Of a stretch of 64,000 nucleotides of DNA, positions 46,024-58,889 are shown piece by piece. The position numbers and the translations under genes were made by a program. Below the pieces are notes generated by a model that worked only from the letters and a program-made list of their open reading frames with translations, was not told where the DNA came from and searched no databases. Position 1 is the first letter of the stretch; every line of letters begins with the position of its first letter. Source of the stretch: Dichomitus squalens LYAD-421 SS1 (Eukaryota; Basidiomycota; Agaricomycetes; Polyporales; Polyporaceae); the NCBI RefSeq assembly GCF_000275845.1, contig NW_006766884.1:637976-701975 (forward strand), written 5' to 3'.

Positions 46024-47506
46024 ATGTCCCCCACAGTCGACCAACGTGACGAAACGCTAAACAACGCGGGTGCTCAGAGCCTGGTAGGTGCTCAGTGATG
46101 TGGTAGCGCACCTCAGTCCGCAGTCGTCTCACGGTGGTATGTCCCTCCCAGCCAAACGGTTCAAGGGAAAAGACCCGTCCGGTAACCATACGACAGCTGT
46201 TGGACGCCAAACGAGACCACAGTGAAGCACCCTTCAAGATCGACGATCACGAGATCAATCGCGTGCGTACACCGCCCTCTCGCCCGAGTCTACCGCTGTG
46301 GCGTCACTGACCGATCGTCACCATCACTTATAGATCTCGCTCGTCGCCCATGCCGTGGACGTCCATCGATACGAGTCGACAGTCGTGTACACGCTCGAGG
46401 ATGGCACGAGCCTCGGGCGCATCGATGCCAGACACTACCCGACAGGCAGCAGCTTCGAAGAGCTCTCGGATTCGGACCAGGGCACATCGCAGCTGTATGT
46501 GCATGTCCTCGGCACGCTCGACCTCAAGGTGAAGCTGGGGAGCAGGAACGTCATCCGCGTCCTGCATATGTACAGGGTGACCGATCCGAACCAGCTGTTC
46601 TTCCATATCCTCGAGGCCGCGTTTGTCACTCTGAGCCTCGAGCGTGGGCCACCGGTGAGTGGCCGTTGACTGCTTGCGCTCGACATGTAGTGGTGTTTGA
46701 CGTTTGTGTGCTACAGCCTGCCGCGGCATTGAAAAGCGCGGCGCCGCGTATCCCCACGGAGCCAGCATCTCCTGTCATTCGCCGCACTGCACCGAGCGTA
46801 AGTCCACTGCCGAGGACCCCAGTCAAGGCTTCAGTACCGGCCCCTGGGCCATCCCGACGCGTCCTTACAGCTCGAACTGCGGAGCCCGGGCCTGCGACTC
46901 CCAGCACGACCCGTCCGAGCGCCCCTTCGACCCCAACTAGTTGGACTCCAACACCACTTGCCTCTGCGAGGCGGGCTACTCCTGCAAGACAGGCCCGTCC
47001 GCCGAGTCCCCCGCCCACGCCCCCTCCAAGGTCGCCGTCGCCCGAGCCGCCCAGCTCTCCTCCGCCAGCGTCACCACAAGAACGTGTACAGAAACCCTCC
47101 AGTAAGGCGTCCCCTCTCCCGGGGCCTGCCTTGCGACTCATTGATCGTTTTCAGAGTCGAAGCGTCGGCAGCCTGGGATCAAGCAGGATCCCTACGCGGA
47201 CCTAACCGTCCTGCAGCGGTCGATCATCCTCCAGCTCATGAAGGCAACGCACTCGAAGGCGGGCATGAACGTGGACGCGATCTGCCACGCGGTAGGTCAT
47301 CACTACAGCACTCAGCAGGATGTTAGGTGAGGATGTCACAGCTACAGCGGCGGGTCCGGGTGCTTCAGTCTTCGATGTGCTGACCGATGTGATCGAATGC
47401 GCGCAGCGGGGCGATAGACGTGTTGCTGGATCTGGGACTGATCGAGAACACCATCGACGAAGCTCACTATGCCGTCAAGACCATCCAATACCCCAGGAGT
47501 CCGTAG
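46024..47506 (+). CDS. Divergent RPA2 paralogue with a proline-rich linker
   Basis: Exons 46024-46083, 46152-46262, 46334-46654, 46717-47101, 47155-47326, 47407-47506 give 382 aa, closed frame. The order matches RPA2: short tail, then TIRQLLDAKRDHSEAPFKID (compare LKQLVEATIEHSDADWKIG), VAHAVDVHRYESTVVYTLED, QLYVHVLGTLDLKVKLGSRN, HMYRVTDPNQLFFHILEAAF, then SLERGPP. A 130-residue Pro/Ser/Thr-rich linker replaces RPA2's shorter one, and the winged helix ends ADLTVLQRSIILQLMKA then AIDVLLDLGLIENTIDE. The N-terminal Gly/Ser/Gln-rich tail is missing. It starts 229 bp after RPA2, so a tandem duplication is the simplest origin. The reading frame and splice sites look intact, arguing for function. Role could be specialised (meiosis, telomere, repair); unknown. 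Confidence 0.85.
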
Positions 47507-47772
47507 GATGATTTCGAGCCGTATTGTTACTTCCCTGGCCTCCCCGGTCAATGAGGACCGATTTCGGATTTCCCGCGACTTAGCAGCATTGTTTGACGTT
47601 TCGGGGCCATCTCACTCATGCTTTTTGACTTCGACGACCTGTAGATATGCAACGATACATGTTACGAGTGACCACTGTTGCAGTCAGGAAGCAATAGAAC
47701 TCCAGCATAAGGCGCTTCTGATGCATCCACATTTAAACGCTCCTGATAAACGATTCCATATCCCGACTGTCC

Positions 47773-48867
47773 CTACCTCGCTCCTTCCCTTGGCGTGTAT
47801 GCTAGCTGTGAGGTCAAGAATCGTGACAGATCGTGGGCGATCCAGTCGTGCATCTTTGTCGATGGGTGCAAATTGTCGACCCAGATTTCGCCGCCCGATC
47901 GTGAGACGTCCTCTGGTCCGAACCCGTGGGCTACTGGGTCGTCGAGCACGCGCGTGAAGGTGTCCCAGGATGAGAAGAGCAACGTCGTGATGTCGCGATG
48001 GGCGGCGGAGAACTGGACGATGCGTTCTCGCAGCGTCGAGTTCCACATTTCGTAGATGCGACGGAAGTCAGGTTGAATGCCTGAGAAGGCCACACCTACA
48101 TGGAGACGGTGAGTAAACGATTGACTCGGGCAGTAACCGGAATTGAACGTGCCGACGGGTGTTCGATGGATGGGTGGAACATCGATGAAGAGAAAATTCC
48201 GTGCGCCAGCTTGGTACAATACTTCTTGCTCGACGAAGAGTTCTTCGAGCGTCTCAGGTACAGACGGTATCTCTATCTGTCTTTGCAAGGAATGGGCTCA
48301 GCGCTTAAGAAACTCGGCCGTTGAAGGAAGGCTTACCCGCAGTCGTTGATTCCAATCCAAGTCACTAGAGAGAGCGCATGCACACATCGCCCCAGACACC
48401 TGAGTTTACTCCTTACGAGAGAGTATTCACTTACCAAATAGTGTGTCTTGAGCGCTCCAGGGGGCCCAGGACGGCTTCTCGCCCACGCGGGGCAAGAAGT
48501 TAACCTGGACCTGCTTCCGGATGCCACCGACGGTATCGCCGCCCACGGCATAGTCGTAGACGAGGAGATGGGTGCCCGGACTGTATTCTGTGATGAGGTG
48601 GCCGACCCAGTTGGGCATGGCGGGCTCTGCCCAGGTGATGCCGGGGAATTCTATCCCAAGGGGTGCCTCGTCGGAGGGAATGGTGTCCTCTTTGTTGTAG
48701 AGGTAGCCGACATCCGAATAGGAATCGCCGCTGGAGTGTGAAAAAGGCGCTGGCATTAGAAGAGATTCTGTCGATATCCGCAGAGATCCCTACAATATCA
48801 CCAAGTGCCGTAGGCCAGCGTATCCGCGCCAGCTTGGACCAATTACATTCACTGAATCCGTGGTCAT
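47773..48867 (-). CDS. GDSL/SGNH esterase, CE16-type
   Basis: Exons 48867-48794, 48730-48435, 48364-48337, 48280-48138, 48095-47773 give 287 aa. Block I reads HLVIFGDSYSDVGY, with the nucleophile Ser in GDS; the junction TT|C restores FGDSYSD. The oxyanion-hole blocks are YDYAVGGDT and VTWIGINDCG; the catalytic dyad near the end is DNLHPS. ITWAEPAMPNWVGHLI and PPIHRTP also fit fungal CE16 acetylesterases, which remove acetyl groups from xylan or oligosaccharides. The chosen start MTTDSVNVIGPSWRGYAG has no signal peptide, unusual for a secreted esterase. The fourth donor (GTTACT at 48137) was chosen by phase and is weak. It is convergent with the RPA2 paralogue and divergent with ATG2. Confidence 0.85.
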
Positions 48868-49326
48868 TACTAGGATGGCACCAGCTGCGAAGGAAATCAG
48901 AGGAAAGGTCAGGTGCTATGATCCGGCTACGGAGCGTACTGCAGAGCGGGGGTTATTCTAGCAAAGTTTGTTTAGATATGGTGGAACTCAAAGCTTCATG
49001 AGTCTCGTGGGCGGGGTTGTACACTGTACGTTCCAGGCACGGAGTTGCGGGTTTGTTCTTGGCCCAATTCGAGCGCTCCCACGCTGGGTGGATCGGCGAT
49101 CTGATCTTTCCCACTCTGCGCCCGCTCCGTCTCTCCGCGTCGTCCTCAGGCTGCGTCCTGCCCACACCGCCGTCCTCCACGATATCGCTTACGACTGTTA
49201 TGGCCCTCTAGTTTGCCTCTCATTGCGCTTTTCTTGTTGTCTCTTTTGCTAATCGACGGTCTGTTGACTCCCTGATCTGCTGTAATCTCTACTCCGACAT
49301 CCTCGGGTTTCGCACATAGCACAACG
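48868..49326. other. Divergent promoter region, esterase / ATG2
   Basis: 459 bp between two outward-facing starts. No gene or defined element is supported; an upstream exon of the esterase with a signal peptide could be hidden here. Confidence 0.4.
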
Positions 49327-52300
49327 ATGTTTCCGTCATTCTCATGGCTCCCTTCATTGCCTTCCATCGACTTCAGTCTCCCATCAAGCATACAGAAACG
49401 CTTCATTTCATTTGCCCTCCGACAGTCCCTAGGACATCTATTGAAGCCGGGCCAGCTCGATATCCAGCAAGTTGATTCCCAGATTGGCTCAGGTTACGTG
49501 CAGGTCCGGGACCTCGAGCTGAATAATGAGGTAAGTCGCTCCTCCACCTCGATTACACATGCGTTATACTCAGGTTATAGGCCATTAATGCGCTGATTTC
49601 TGGCCTTCCAATACGATTACACGATGGCTCCGTAGGCAAGGTCACCGCTCGCATCCCATGGCCAAATCCCCTTACCTCCTCCGTCGGCCTTTCGCTCGAG
49701 TCTCTCCATTTGACATTCTACCTTGAGCCTACTGTCTCCCCACAATCAAAGCGTCCGTTTGTCGACAATCTTGCCGAGTCGGTCGCGTCTGTTGCGGAAA
49801 CCTTCATTCATGAGGAGCTCACTCCCAACGAAGAGGCTACCCTACGAGAATCTATGCATACCGAGTTCAATCCATCCTCTGCTGCGTCTGTCGAGTCACA
49901 CGACCCGTTGCCTGGCGGGCTCGATCCCTTCATGTCTGAAGAGGAAGTGCACTTCAGCGAAGCCGATCCTCCTGGTGTCTCCATATTCGCGACTCTCATT
50001 GAACGATTGCTCGCCCGCTTTCAATTTGACGCGACTGATACCCGGATAACAATCGTCAACCCGCAGCAGGCCAGCTTCACACTTATCGTTCCAGACATCC
50101 GATACAGCACAGATGTACCTGTCCGTGCTGCGGATACCTCGACATCTCCATCGTTGGAGGCCTGTCCAGCAGGAGAGGTGCGCAAGGTAACGGTGTCAGG
50201 TGTTACCGTGACTTCTCGTTGCTTGCGTCCAATGAGCCCTCAGCCATTGACCCCTCCGCCAGTTCTGACCCCCAAGACCGCTTCACCCACCACCCCCGTT
50301 TCGCCCGTATACGAGCGCCATCCCAGTCCACCTTACCCTGGACCCATTTTTGTTCCTCCTATAGAGACTCCTTTGTCATCTGAACTAGGCCCCGAGTCTC
50401 CGATGATCACGGTCGAGCCTCCGGTAGAGTCAGAGGCATCGCCGCCGGCTTCAGATGAATCTGACATGGACGAAGAGACGCAGATGTACATGTCGCAGTC
50501 AATCGTTGCACTCCCTCCGCGATCTGGGTCCCCGGCGAGCTCTGTGGACAGCAGCATGTATCAGAGTGCGGTGGACACTACAGAGCCCGACCCTGGGCTT
50601 GATGACATTCCGGAAGAAGAGCCTCCTCAATCGCGTAGTCCCACACCGTCAGACCGGTTTGCTCAGCCTTCTCCCTCGCCTCCCTTGCCTGGCCCAGCCC
50701 GCCCGCCGGGAAATAATGAGGCGCCTCGTTCACCCAGTGTGGAGGAGGCTCCGGCCCCGTCGCAGCCGATACCGCTGCCACCGCCGCGCCCTCTGAAGCT
50801 ACGTACGATGGAGATCGAGGACGAGACTGTTCTGTCCCTGGGTTCTGAACCCATCGAGCTACGCCTCATTACTCCCCCTCCGTCCCGTCCCATCCCGCCG
50901 TCCCGTCCTGCACAGTCTGGAGCACCCTCGGGGTTCCACGACGCACATCCGCAAGGTCGCGTCAAGTCCGACGCTACTACTTTTCGTCAAGACAAAATTC
51001 GCATTGAGCTCACGATGGGTACCATTGCATGTGCTTTCAGTGCTCGGCAAATTCGGAACATTGCGGACATCGCGGAATTATGGATGTCGCACAGCACACC
51101 CCCTCCCGCCGAGCCCCGCCGATCTGGCGACGCATCGTTACCTCTCCCGTTCGACGACATCGAAGGGAACGTACGCATCCGTGGCCTCGTCCTCCTCCTC
51201 CTGCCAGCCTCACGGTCGTCCGCTTCGAATCCAGATGACGCGCTGACTCAGTACTTCGCTCGGCCACTAGTCGCCCCCCATCTGCAGCGAGGCTATACTC
51301 GAGTACATGTCGAAGGCATCTCGGCGTCCTTGTCGTTGAAGCGTGCAGAACCACCCAAGAGTAGGCGCATGTCCTCCAAAGGAGATTCTCCTTCCACAGG
51401 CGCAACATTCACGATCTCAGATATCTCTGCGTTCGCTCTCCTCCCCCGGTCTGGTCCCAATGCGGAGATGACCACGTCCCCGATCCTCATCACCGATCCA
51501 CTCCTCCCCTCACAGTACCCTACCACACATCTGCACCCATCCCTTGTTCTGACGACGGAGCCAAGTGCCTCGCTTCCTAGCTTTGACATAGTAGACTGGA
51601 CCGATCCCGCCCAGCGGAGCACAACTGCTAAGCTGTCTCTGTGGCGTACAAAGCTGATGCAGCACACGTCTGCTGCTGCTGGTGACCGGTCTGCATCGCA
51701 GCAGCCTGATCGGGATGACTCTCCCTTCTTGTCTTCGCCTCCAAACAGTCCTCCAAGGAGAACATCAGAGCTTCCGAAGCCATTCAGTCCGCCGACCGCA
51801 CGTCCAATACCTGTTATGCTGCCGTCGTCCCCTGGCAGACTTGGTCTGGCCGGCGCATTTGCCCCCCCTGGTAGGAGCATCCAGCCGCCCTCGAAGCCGT
51901 CTGCTCCTGCTCTGTCGGTCAAGTTCCGCAGTGCACCTCCTCGTCCCAAGGAGGGTCGCGCCGATGCGGAATTGCAGGTCACTTTGGCCCCACTCCACAT
52001 CTTTTTGGATATGGGACTTATCCTGGCCCCTCGCGAGCACGGGAAGAGTGAGGTGCTTCAGTTTGTCGACGAGCTTACCGCTTCGCCGAGGACTGTGGAT
52101 GCTGAGGAAGTCGTGTCCCCCGATCCGGAGGAAGGTGTCTTCGAAGACGACTATGTGGAGGAGTATCGTCCGTCGACGCCTCGAGGACCTCGGTCGCAAC
52201 AAGATCGTGAAGCTGAGAGGGAGCGAGAACGGCGCAGGCTGGAGCAGCTCGTCTTGGAAGATCTCGACCTTGGGTATGACTATCAAGGGCAAGCCGGAGT

Positions 52301-55300
52301 TCCTCCTACCCCAACTTCCCGACGTTCAGGAGTAAGTTTCTTTGACTCTTATCTTATTTTCCGACTTATCTTTCCCGCAGCAGCCCCAGAAGAGAAAGAG
52401 GTCGAAGCCCGAGGGGCCTGCGATCTCTGTCATCCTTCCTGCCCTACGTGTGGAGATCCGCACTCCGCCTCCGCCGGACCGTTCCCCTCGTGCGGGTGCT
52501 CTCGTAGTGGACATACACGATTTGCGTCTCTGTCCCGGAGCAGCCGTCCAGCAAGATGTTGCACCGACCGCCAGGTTCGGCACTGCAGAAGATTTGTATG
52601 GCAATGATACTTCCAGCCAGCGAAGAAGAGCGCGGGACAATGTTGTCCTGGGCGCGAGCTGGAAGCGAATCGTCGTGGCGTGCTCGGTCGTTGGAGAGTC
52701 GAAGGCTCGTGCAATCTTGTCGCTCGGTTCCCTCGCGTATAGGGAAGGCGATCAAGCACCGCAATTTGGTGTCGGTACCCCTCCCACGAGAGAATCGGGC
52801 GCTCGTAGTCTCCGGCCAGAGGTAGTCGTCAGCCAGACGACAGCTGTGTCTCAACAGGATGGTCACCAATCTGTCAACAAGACGGCCGTTTCGGTTGACC
52901 TTCCATCAATTCATGTCGAGCTCTCCAAACCCCTCATCGACAGTCTGCAGCTGTGGGCGGACGATCTGACACAGCTAGCGGAGGCTGCATTCGCGGGGCG
53001 GCCGGGTCCAGATACTGGCACGCAACGCGGTAGTGGCGACTCGAGTCTGATCGGTAGCCGGTACTTCGCTCGAGCAAGCACAGTAGGCAGTAGTACCGAG
53101 AGCGGTAGTGCGAGTCTCGCCAACACCATCAGAGCTAAACCGGAGCAACGCAGCGAGACCGCTGTGAAGCTCGCTATCACAGAAGGTACATTAGAACGGT
53201 CTGGACAACCTCTTCAATGCTGAAATGCAGTTCCGCAGTGGCTGCAAGACTCCTGATACCAAGGGAGGAGACCGGACAAGTCATCGCCGTCCGACCCTTT
53301 GATATCACTGCCTCTGACGTCGATGTGCTCCTTGAGCTCAAGCCCGAGGGCAAGGTACGTAAATCATTCCTTCTAGCTGGTCGTGTGCGGCTTATGCTAT
53401 CCGTAGGACGAGACTGTGGCGACTATCGGTGTCATGGATTTGAATGTTCACGACCTATCGACGACCGGCCGCAACTGTTTCCTGTCGCTTACCACTCCTC
53501 GCTCTCTGGTGAGTCCGTCCCTTGAACCAGGTACGAGGCTGTTACACTCATACATCATTGTTAGATTACCACCGCACGGTCGGCCCTCAAGCTCCGCTTC
53601 ACGTCTCTCGTCGTACCAGAGACCACCGCGAAGGAATCCAGAGTAAGGCTCACTGTGGACGGGATCACCTACAATTTCTACCCAGATATCGCATGGGCCA
53701 CCGACCTCAGCCATTTCTTCAAGGCGCCTCCTGGGGTAGATAACATCTGCTCGTATCCAGGTCGACGACTGATTGCTGTCATTTTCACAGGCTTTCGAGT
53801 CCGTAGTCCCCAGTGAACGAACGCGCGTGAACGTGAAGGTTCATGACACATCAATACGGGTATTCGCACCGACGCACAAGGGTGCCTTACTACCGTACAT
53901 CGGAGAGCTGGAGTTCTCAACTGTCATCGAAGGCAATTCGCCAAACATGTCAATGAACCTAGGCGTGCCGTCGTTCTCCCTGCTGTGTATCGATGACCTC
54001 TCGAGCCAGGACGGAGATGTCACACCAGCGCGTGCTTCGTCTGCTTCACATGGTGTTCCCTTCTGGAAGGTGAAGTAAGACTTCTCCCTACACTACACAT
54101 GCAATTGACTTTGGTTGGTAGGCCGAGGGATACGCACTGATCACAGAGATCTCGAACCTTGTGCTGTCCTTCAAGCGGGATGCATCTGTGACACCTGCTG
54201 ACAGCCGAGTAAGTGTTCTCCATCCCGAACTTGTTTCGACATACTCACATACACGAAAGCTGGCTATTGACCGTGGTGACCTCCGGCTACACATATGTGC
54301 TGATACGATGGGTGCCCTGGGCACTTTCATCAGTGACCTCTCCTCCGCTTTCAAGTCTCCTGACGTAGAGTGTGTATGACCTCACCGCCGAAGACGTTGA
54401 ATGCCGCTGAATCATGCTATAGACCCTCTGAGCCGAAGCCGAAGCGCGAGCCTTCAAATGTCACGGAGAGGCCAACACCCGCCCGTGGGCTTCTTGGTAA
54501 GCCAGTCAAAAATTTAGTGATATACAATGATCACTCAGTCTATCGTATAGCATCTCTTGACGAGCAAGCATTTAGGCGTCTGCCAGAAGTTGGAGCTGCT
54601 CCTGATATGATCGAGGACGACTTGCCAACGAACGCAGATTACCTTGATGAACACTTTGGTGCCGCTGCGGGTCTTCGGGACTTCAGCGACGAGGAGTTCG
54701 AGGTGTCAGACCTGGAAGGCTCTTACGTTCAGTCTGCTCCTATAGGAGGTGCCAAGAGCCCATCGTCTACATTTGGTGGTGAGACCATCAGAATGCTCCG
54801 ACCCGAAGGCTTGCGTATCGTTGAGAACTACTTTGAGACTCTCCCGCCTGATCCAGGCGAGGCTGCGAGGTATGTTCATGATCGCGTTGGCATAATGACC
54901 ACGTGCTGACATTGTAGAAAAGCTTGGGAGACACTGTCATGCAGGCTCGGCTACATGAGTTCAACGTCAATCTTCTCCTTTACGACGGCTACGACTGGGT
55001 TCGTACAAGGAAGATCATCGAAGAGAAGCAGAAAGAAATGCGACGCAAACTCGCAAAGATTCGCCAATTGGTGGCCAGCGGGCAAACGCCGGATCCGAGC
55101 GTTGAGGAGACGAATACCCTGTTATTCAACTCTGTCTACATTGGCTTGGACCACAATGTGGACGAGCTGGAGCCTGGGGCGCTCATCGCAGCCATCGACG
55201 AGGAATTGAACGAAGAGTTCGAGACCAATACCCAGAGTTCTTGGCAGTCCCTCAAGCCGCAGCCGTTGGCTTCCCCGGGGAGAGGCGGCACTCATCATAC

Positions 55301-56804
55301 CAAACCGCATCGCAAGCGTCTCCATAGGTCTAAGGGGCCCAGCATCGAGATCAAGCTCATGAATGTCGATGCGGAAGTCGACCAATATCGTCCAGAAGGT
55401 GCGCTCGTCTCTCGCACGTTCGCCACAATCAAGGACGTCGAGATCTTGGACCATATCAAGACATCGACTTGGAAGAAGTTCTTGACCAGCCTCCGCGCCG
55501 ACTCGCGGGGAAATGTCCGTGAGACAGACTCGAACATGGTTCGGGTCGAGCTGCGTATGCTCCATCCTGTTCCAGGTCATCCGTCTCAGGAGGCTAGGCT
55601 TCGGGTAAGCTCAGTGTAGCAAAGCGTTGAGCACCTCGCTCATCTTTCATGGGTAGGCGAAGATTCTGCCATTGCGGCTGCATGTAGATCAAGACGCTCT
55701 TGACTTCCTGAAGCAGTTCTTCGCCTTCAAGGATCCTGATGCTGCTCCTCCAGCGAGTGTTGAGCCAGCGGATGAGATCTACTTCCGTATGTGTTGCTCC
55801 CTCTTTCACTTGCTTTTGTTCTGAAATACCAACCCGGTACAGAACAAGCCGAGGTCTTCCCTGTCGACATCAAGTTGGACTACAAACCGCGGCGGGTGGA
55901 CTACCGGGCGCTACGGGAGGGTCGCACCATCGAGCTGATGAACTTCTTCCACTTCGACGGTGCCGAGATGACCTTGCGACACATTACGCTGAAAGGGGTA
56001 AGTAGTATCTATCATCTTGCTACTGGTGGCTGACATCTTGCGAAGATCACCGGGTGGCCCAGGTTCTTCGATCTGCTGAACGATCTATGGACTCCGGATG
56101 TCAAAGCCACTCAACTAGTCGATGTGATCTCCGGTGTTTCACCCATTCGCTCTGTCGTCAACGTCGGGTCTGGAGTTGCGGACCTTGTCCTGCTACCCAT
56201 CGCTCAGTACAAGAAGGACGGGCGTGTTTACCGCGGGTTGCAGAAAGGCACGAACGCATTCATCAAGTCGACGGCCATGGAGGCTATCAAGCTTGGCGCT
56301 CGGCTCGCGACGGGAACCCAAGTCATACTGGAACAGGCCGAGACCGTCCTTGGCGGTCAGTTCAGCGATGAGGTCATGGCGGAAGCCCTTCAGGTGCCTA
56401 CTCCGATTGAGCTCGATGAAGACGAGTTGGACGAGGAGACCAGGGACTTGATCAGCAAATATGCTGAACAGCCGGTGAACGTGAAGGAGGGTGTGCAGTC
56501 GGCGTACAGAAGTCTGAGGCGCAACTTCAATTCAGCGGCCCAGACCATTCTCGCAGTACCTATGGAGGTATACGAGCGCTCAGGCAATGAGGTATGCTCT
56601 GCTACAGCGGCTGCTACAACATCAGCTTACCTCCAATTCCGATTCCAGGGTGCCGTCCGCGCGGTTGTACGTGCAGTGCCTATCGCCGTACTGAAGCCCA
56701 TGATTGGTGCAACAGAGGCAGTCAGCAAGACGCTGCTCGGTCTCCAGAACACGCTAGATCCGAACATTCGCCAGGAGAACGAGGCGAAATACAAGCAACG
56801 ATAG
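49327..56804 (+). CDS. ATG2: Autophagy lipid-transfer protein ATG2
   Basis: The gene runs from ATG 49327 to TAG 56802-56804 with one very large exon (49581-52331) and about ten smaller ones; the product is about 2250 aa. The N-terminus is a chorein-type lipid channel start: [40 protein letters not shown], then [20 protein letters not shown]. The central part has long disordered Pro/Ser stretches (50100-51000). The C-terminus bears the conserved ATG2 block [59 protein letters not shown], then an amphipathic region with [22 protein letters not shown]2 moves phospholipids from the ER to the growing phagophore with Atg9 and Atg18. Exon 1 ends at 49530 and exon 3 begins at 52381; the rest was not fully resolved. 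Confidence 0.93.
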
Positions 56805-57008
56805 ATACGATCGCTTCCTTCACATTCGGTATATACACTTATCCATTGTACTTTTATACCGACGCTCGTAGCTTCTCGTCATACCAGCACACTCTACCGG
56901 GCACATATTCCATAGCATGCACGTGTACATTACATAGCAATACACCAGATTGACCGCAGAGCATAACGGACATGAGAAGGCGTAGACAAGACGGAGGAAG
57001 GAGGGGGC

Positions 57009-57789
57009 TCAGTCGATCTCCATGCCCATTGACCGACCCTCGCCAGCAACGAGTGCGCTCCGTGTCTTGACTGCGACCTTGATCTTCTCCTTGACCTTCT
57101 CGGCCTGGGGTGTAATGGGCTGGACAAGCTTGACGGAGGTCTTCTCGAGCTTGCGCTTTCTGTGCGCCTTGAGCTTCTCCCGCGCGACAGCCATCCTGCA
57201 TCGTGCGAGTCGGCGTGGGTCCAAGATCGAGGAGATAGATGAACACACCTGTTCTTCCAGAATGCATGCTCCCGCTTCTGCTTGATCTCCGCTATCCTCT
57301 TCATCGCCTTCACCGTCGTCTCCACTAGCTCACGGTTGTAGCGTACAGGGACGTTTCTCCTCTTCTCGAACTCGATCGTCGAATCCTGGGATGTTTTGAG
57401 TCCCATGGATACGACACGAAGAATGAAGGGGAAACGTACGACTGTCATCTCTTTACCCGCAGCCTTCCGGAATGCCTTCGTCCAGCGTACCTTCCTCGGG
57501 TTACGCTTCATCCTGAGGGCAACTTTAGAACACGACATTGAGCGAAGAGTGACTAAGACTCTCACTTAAAGTTTTTGTTGCATCTACAAGTGCATGGATG
57601 AGCTGTGTGCCAGGACAATGAGGTCGGAAGACTTACTTTGAGCTGCAAAACCGGAAGACCTTCGCGTCGTTCCGGACAAATGCGCTCCCTTGTAGACAGA
57701 GTCAGCATAACAACAGATATGTTAGATAGGAGCTTACCATGTCCTGGGTAGACGCTTTTCGAGCAGAAGTAGCACTTCTCTACACGCAT
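57009..57789 (-). CDS. RLP24: Ribosome biogenesis factor RLP24 (eL24-like)
   Basis: Exons 57789-57738, 57688-57637, 57583-57566, 57512-57440, 57385-57249, 57195-57009 give 172 aa. The zinc-binding eL24 fold reads [35 protein letters not shown], with four Cys that coordinate zinc. [20 protein letters not shown] and [20 protein letters not shown] are diagnostic of Rlp24 rather than of L24. The third exon is an 18-nt micro-exon. The C-terminal KR-rich tail ([15 protein letters not shown]) recruits the AAA ATPase Drg1 in yeast. Rlp24 holds the eL24 site on pre-60S particles until exchange in the cytoplasm. It converges with ATG2. The inverted-repeat element begins about 70 bp upstream of its start. 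Confidence 0.93.
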
Positions 57790-58253
57790 GGCGGCAGCAA
57801 GGGACTGTGCAAGGAGGACGACAGGCGCCTGCTACAATCGGTTAGTGTCCAGAATTTCTTAAGATTGGCCCGGTGCACAATCTAGGGCGTCACGTGGTCG
57901 GAATTGTCACGCTGGGGCTTCGTTTGGCAGGCGTGAATGATGAAAAAACTATAGGCTCTGCGGTGGGCCCTCTTTTCAAAAAAAGAAGACGAGAGACTTG
58001 TAGCTATACACCATTTGTACACTTCTCTGGTTTTCGAATCACCATTTTCATGCTCTGAACAAAGTAGATAGACGAGCAATGTCTGCGATGCTAGGGGGCG
58101 CTTATGATATGTCCGAAACCAGTAAAGTCTAGGAAAGGGAAAATAACATACCAGCTGGCAGGGCACCTACGCCCTTGCCTCCGAATATGCCAAAGCGAAC
58201 TCTACGGGATTGTAACTCCATCGAAAATCTTGGACACTATGCCCAGAAGAGGT

Positions 58254-58256
58254 TTA
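58254..58256. other. Left TTA target-site duplication
   Basis: TTA immediately before the left inverted terminus; the matching TTA is at 58886-58888. Confidence 0.75.
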
Positions 58257-58885
58257 GGGCCTGTTCGGCAAAGAGTTGGAGTTAGAGTTACCGGCATTTC
58301 ATGCCCAAATATAGTAATAATATCTCGGTTTTCAATCTCGAGAAAACTCGAGTTACTCGGGCGAGTGCATGCGTTCGGATGCCTCCCAGTAACTCCGGGC
58401 GGTTATTATCAGCTCAGGTCATAACTTATCTCGAGGCTCTACCCTTTTGGCAGCCTGCTTGATTCTCTCTCTATAGAGTATTGGGATGGCTACCATGACC
58501 GGCGTAGATTGTGATCAGACATCCGAGACCATCCTACTTGAGGGATTAGGGCAGGCTACTACCAAGGCCCGCCCAGTCAAAACAATGACATTTACTGCTA
58601 TAATAGCCTGTCTTCGGCGCTCTATTTGAGCCTGATGGATAGCTTGGTGAATTTAGACAGCTGCTCTTGTGTGGACCATGGTGAAGCAGGGATGAAGCAG
58701 AGCCCATCTGATAAGCCATAGCTATTGGTATACTAGATACATGTACGAGTTCAGGGCGCTTGTCTCCTCCGGACTTCACGGGTACTCCGCCCCTGTAACT
58801 CTAACTCGCACAGAAATCCTCGGAAATGCCGCCACGTGACAAAATGCCGGTGACTCGTAACTCCAACTCTTTGCCGAACAGGCCC
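58257..58885. mobile_element. MITE-like element, TTA target duplication (PIF/Harbinger-like)
   Basis: Begins GGGCCTGTTCGGCAAAGAG and ends with its reverse complement; the first 28 bp match perfectly, with partial match to about 43 bp. TTA stands directly outside both ends (58254-58256 and 58886-58888), the usual PIF/Harbinger duplication. At 629 bp with no coding frame it is a non-autonomous element. The GGGCCTGTTxGG terminus resembles Tourist-type elements. Confidence 0.8.
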
Positions 58886-58889
58886 TTAG

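Noticed and set aside
47292..47506. Broken 3' end (pseudogene) of the RPA2 paralogue
   Set aside because: Reading through the apparent GTAGGT donor and splicing 47327-47406 restores an intact winged helix and a closed frame.
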